Assembly: GCA_910587345.1 (NCBI GenBank)
Contig: CAJUKH010000043.1
Span: 186,001 to 250,000, forward strand
DNA: 64,000 nucleotides
Direction of reading: 5' to 3'
From: an uncultured Oscillospiraceae bacterium
Lineage (GTDB): Bacteria > Bacillota > Clostridia > Oscillospirales > Oscillospiraceae
Below are positions 63,823-64,000 of the stretch, piece after piece. The translations under genes and the position numbers were made by a program. The notes under the pieces were generated by a model, which was not told the DNA's origin, did no database searches, and saw only the letters and a program-made list of their open reading frames with translations. Within the stretch, counting starts at the first letter, position 1, and each line of letters starts with the position of its first letter.

Positions 63823-63861
63823 CGGCGGCTTTTGAGAAATCAAAGCCGCCGTTTCTTTTTT
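63823..63861 (+). terminator. Intrinsic terminator in the foreign segment
   Basis: CGGCGGCTTT/AAAGCCGCCG stem, 9-nt loop, TTTCTTTTTT tail. Confidence 0.8.
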
Positions 63862-63922
63862 ATCTTCTTAAGAAATGACGCGGTTTCACTGTTAAAAGCG
63901 GCGGCTAAAGGAGGTAGCTGCC

Positions 63923-64000
63923 ATGAAGTACACACCCTATCGCCAAAATCCGACGGTCATTGACATATCAAAAAAAGCCCGTCCACCGCCGGGGGAAATT
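63923..64000 (+). CDS. Start of an unidentified gene, cut by the window end
   Basis: Twenty-six codons (MKYTPYRQNPTVIDISKK ...) after a strong AAAGGAGG eight bases upstream. Not recognised; context after a KTR remnant suggests a gene of an integrative element. Confidence 0.55.
   Translation, partial: MKYTPYRQNPTVIDISKKARPPPGEI

Overview
The window looks like chromosome from a GC-rich Clostridia member, most likely Oscillospiraceae (Flavonifractor/Oscillibacter/Lawsonibacter-like). This is an inference from gene content. Firmicute hallmarks are a CIRCE-controlled groESL, a tryptophan T-box before trpS, sdpRI, LytTR regulation, BceAB-like ABC genes, SLH-domain surface proteins and the order gdpP-rplI-dnaB followed by tilS-hpt-ftsH. 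Almost every gene has a strong AGGAGG-like ribosome binding site, and several operons use 4-bp ATGA overlaps.

Layout. 1-5.2 kb: 3' part of thrS, repeat island 1, then ftsH-like gene 1 (-). 5.3-15 kb: T-box/trpS, a transglutaminase-like protein, NUDIX, a secreted protein, groEL and groES (each with a duplicated 3' tail), and a minus-strand operon for an RNA methyltransferase, a WG/SLH protein and a lipid kinase. 15-16.7 kb: nfeD and SPFH. 16.7-18.8 kb: repeat island 2. 18.9-28.4 kb: an amino-acid permease, then gdpP-rplI-dnaB-tilS-hpt-ftsH. 28.4-38.5 kb: a stalk/pseudo-deacetylase protein, an RNHCP protein, BceAB-like genes, tex, a decayed merR, a membrane XRE regulator, a sigma-like cluster and tRNA-Thr/tRNA-Tyr. 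38.9-45 kb: an sdpRI operon, asnS, a lipoprotein/membrane operon and a LytTR regulator. 45-58 kb: lipoproteins, SLH proteins, udk, methyltransferase, M20 hydrolase, secG-rnr-GH3, a lipoprotein pseudogene and a DUF4358-MBOAT-DHHW surface-acylation cassette. 58-63 kb: DUF1846, a small XRE regulator facing an SLH lipoprotein-like gene across a large dyad, GNAT and a CBS protein. 63-64 kb: AT-richer, apparently foreign DNA with a KTR-protein remnant.

The most unusual material is non-coding. (1) Two composite repeat islands carry the same modules (A, then tandem B-C units) in the same order and orientation, each enclosed by two opposing terminators between convergent genes. (2) The 3' ends of both groES and groEL, up to exactly the stop codon, are repeated downstream, separated by 150-175 bp inserts that share a hairpin design. 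(3) A separate roughly 135-155 bp repeat family occurs in the groES leader, between groES and groEL, and upstream of tex, with terminal stems that covary between two copies. (4) Several regulators sit beside clear dyads that are candidate operators. No CRISPR array, rRNA operon or complete insertion sequence was seen.
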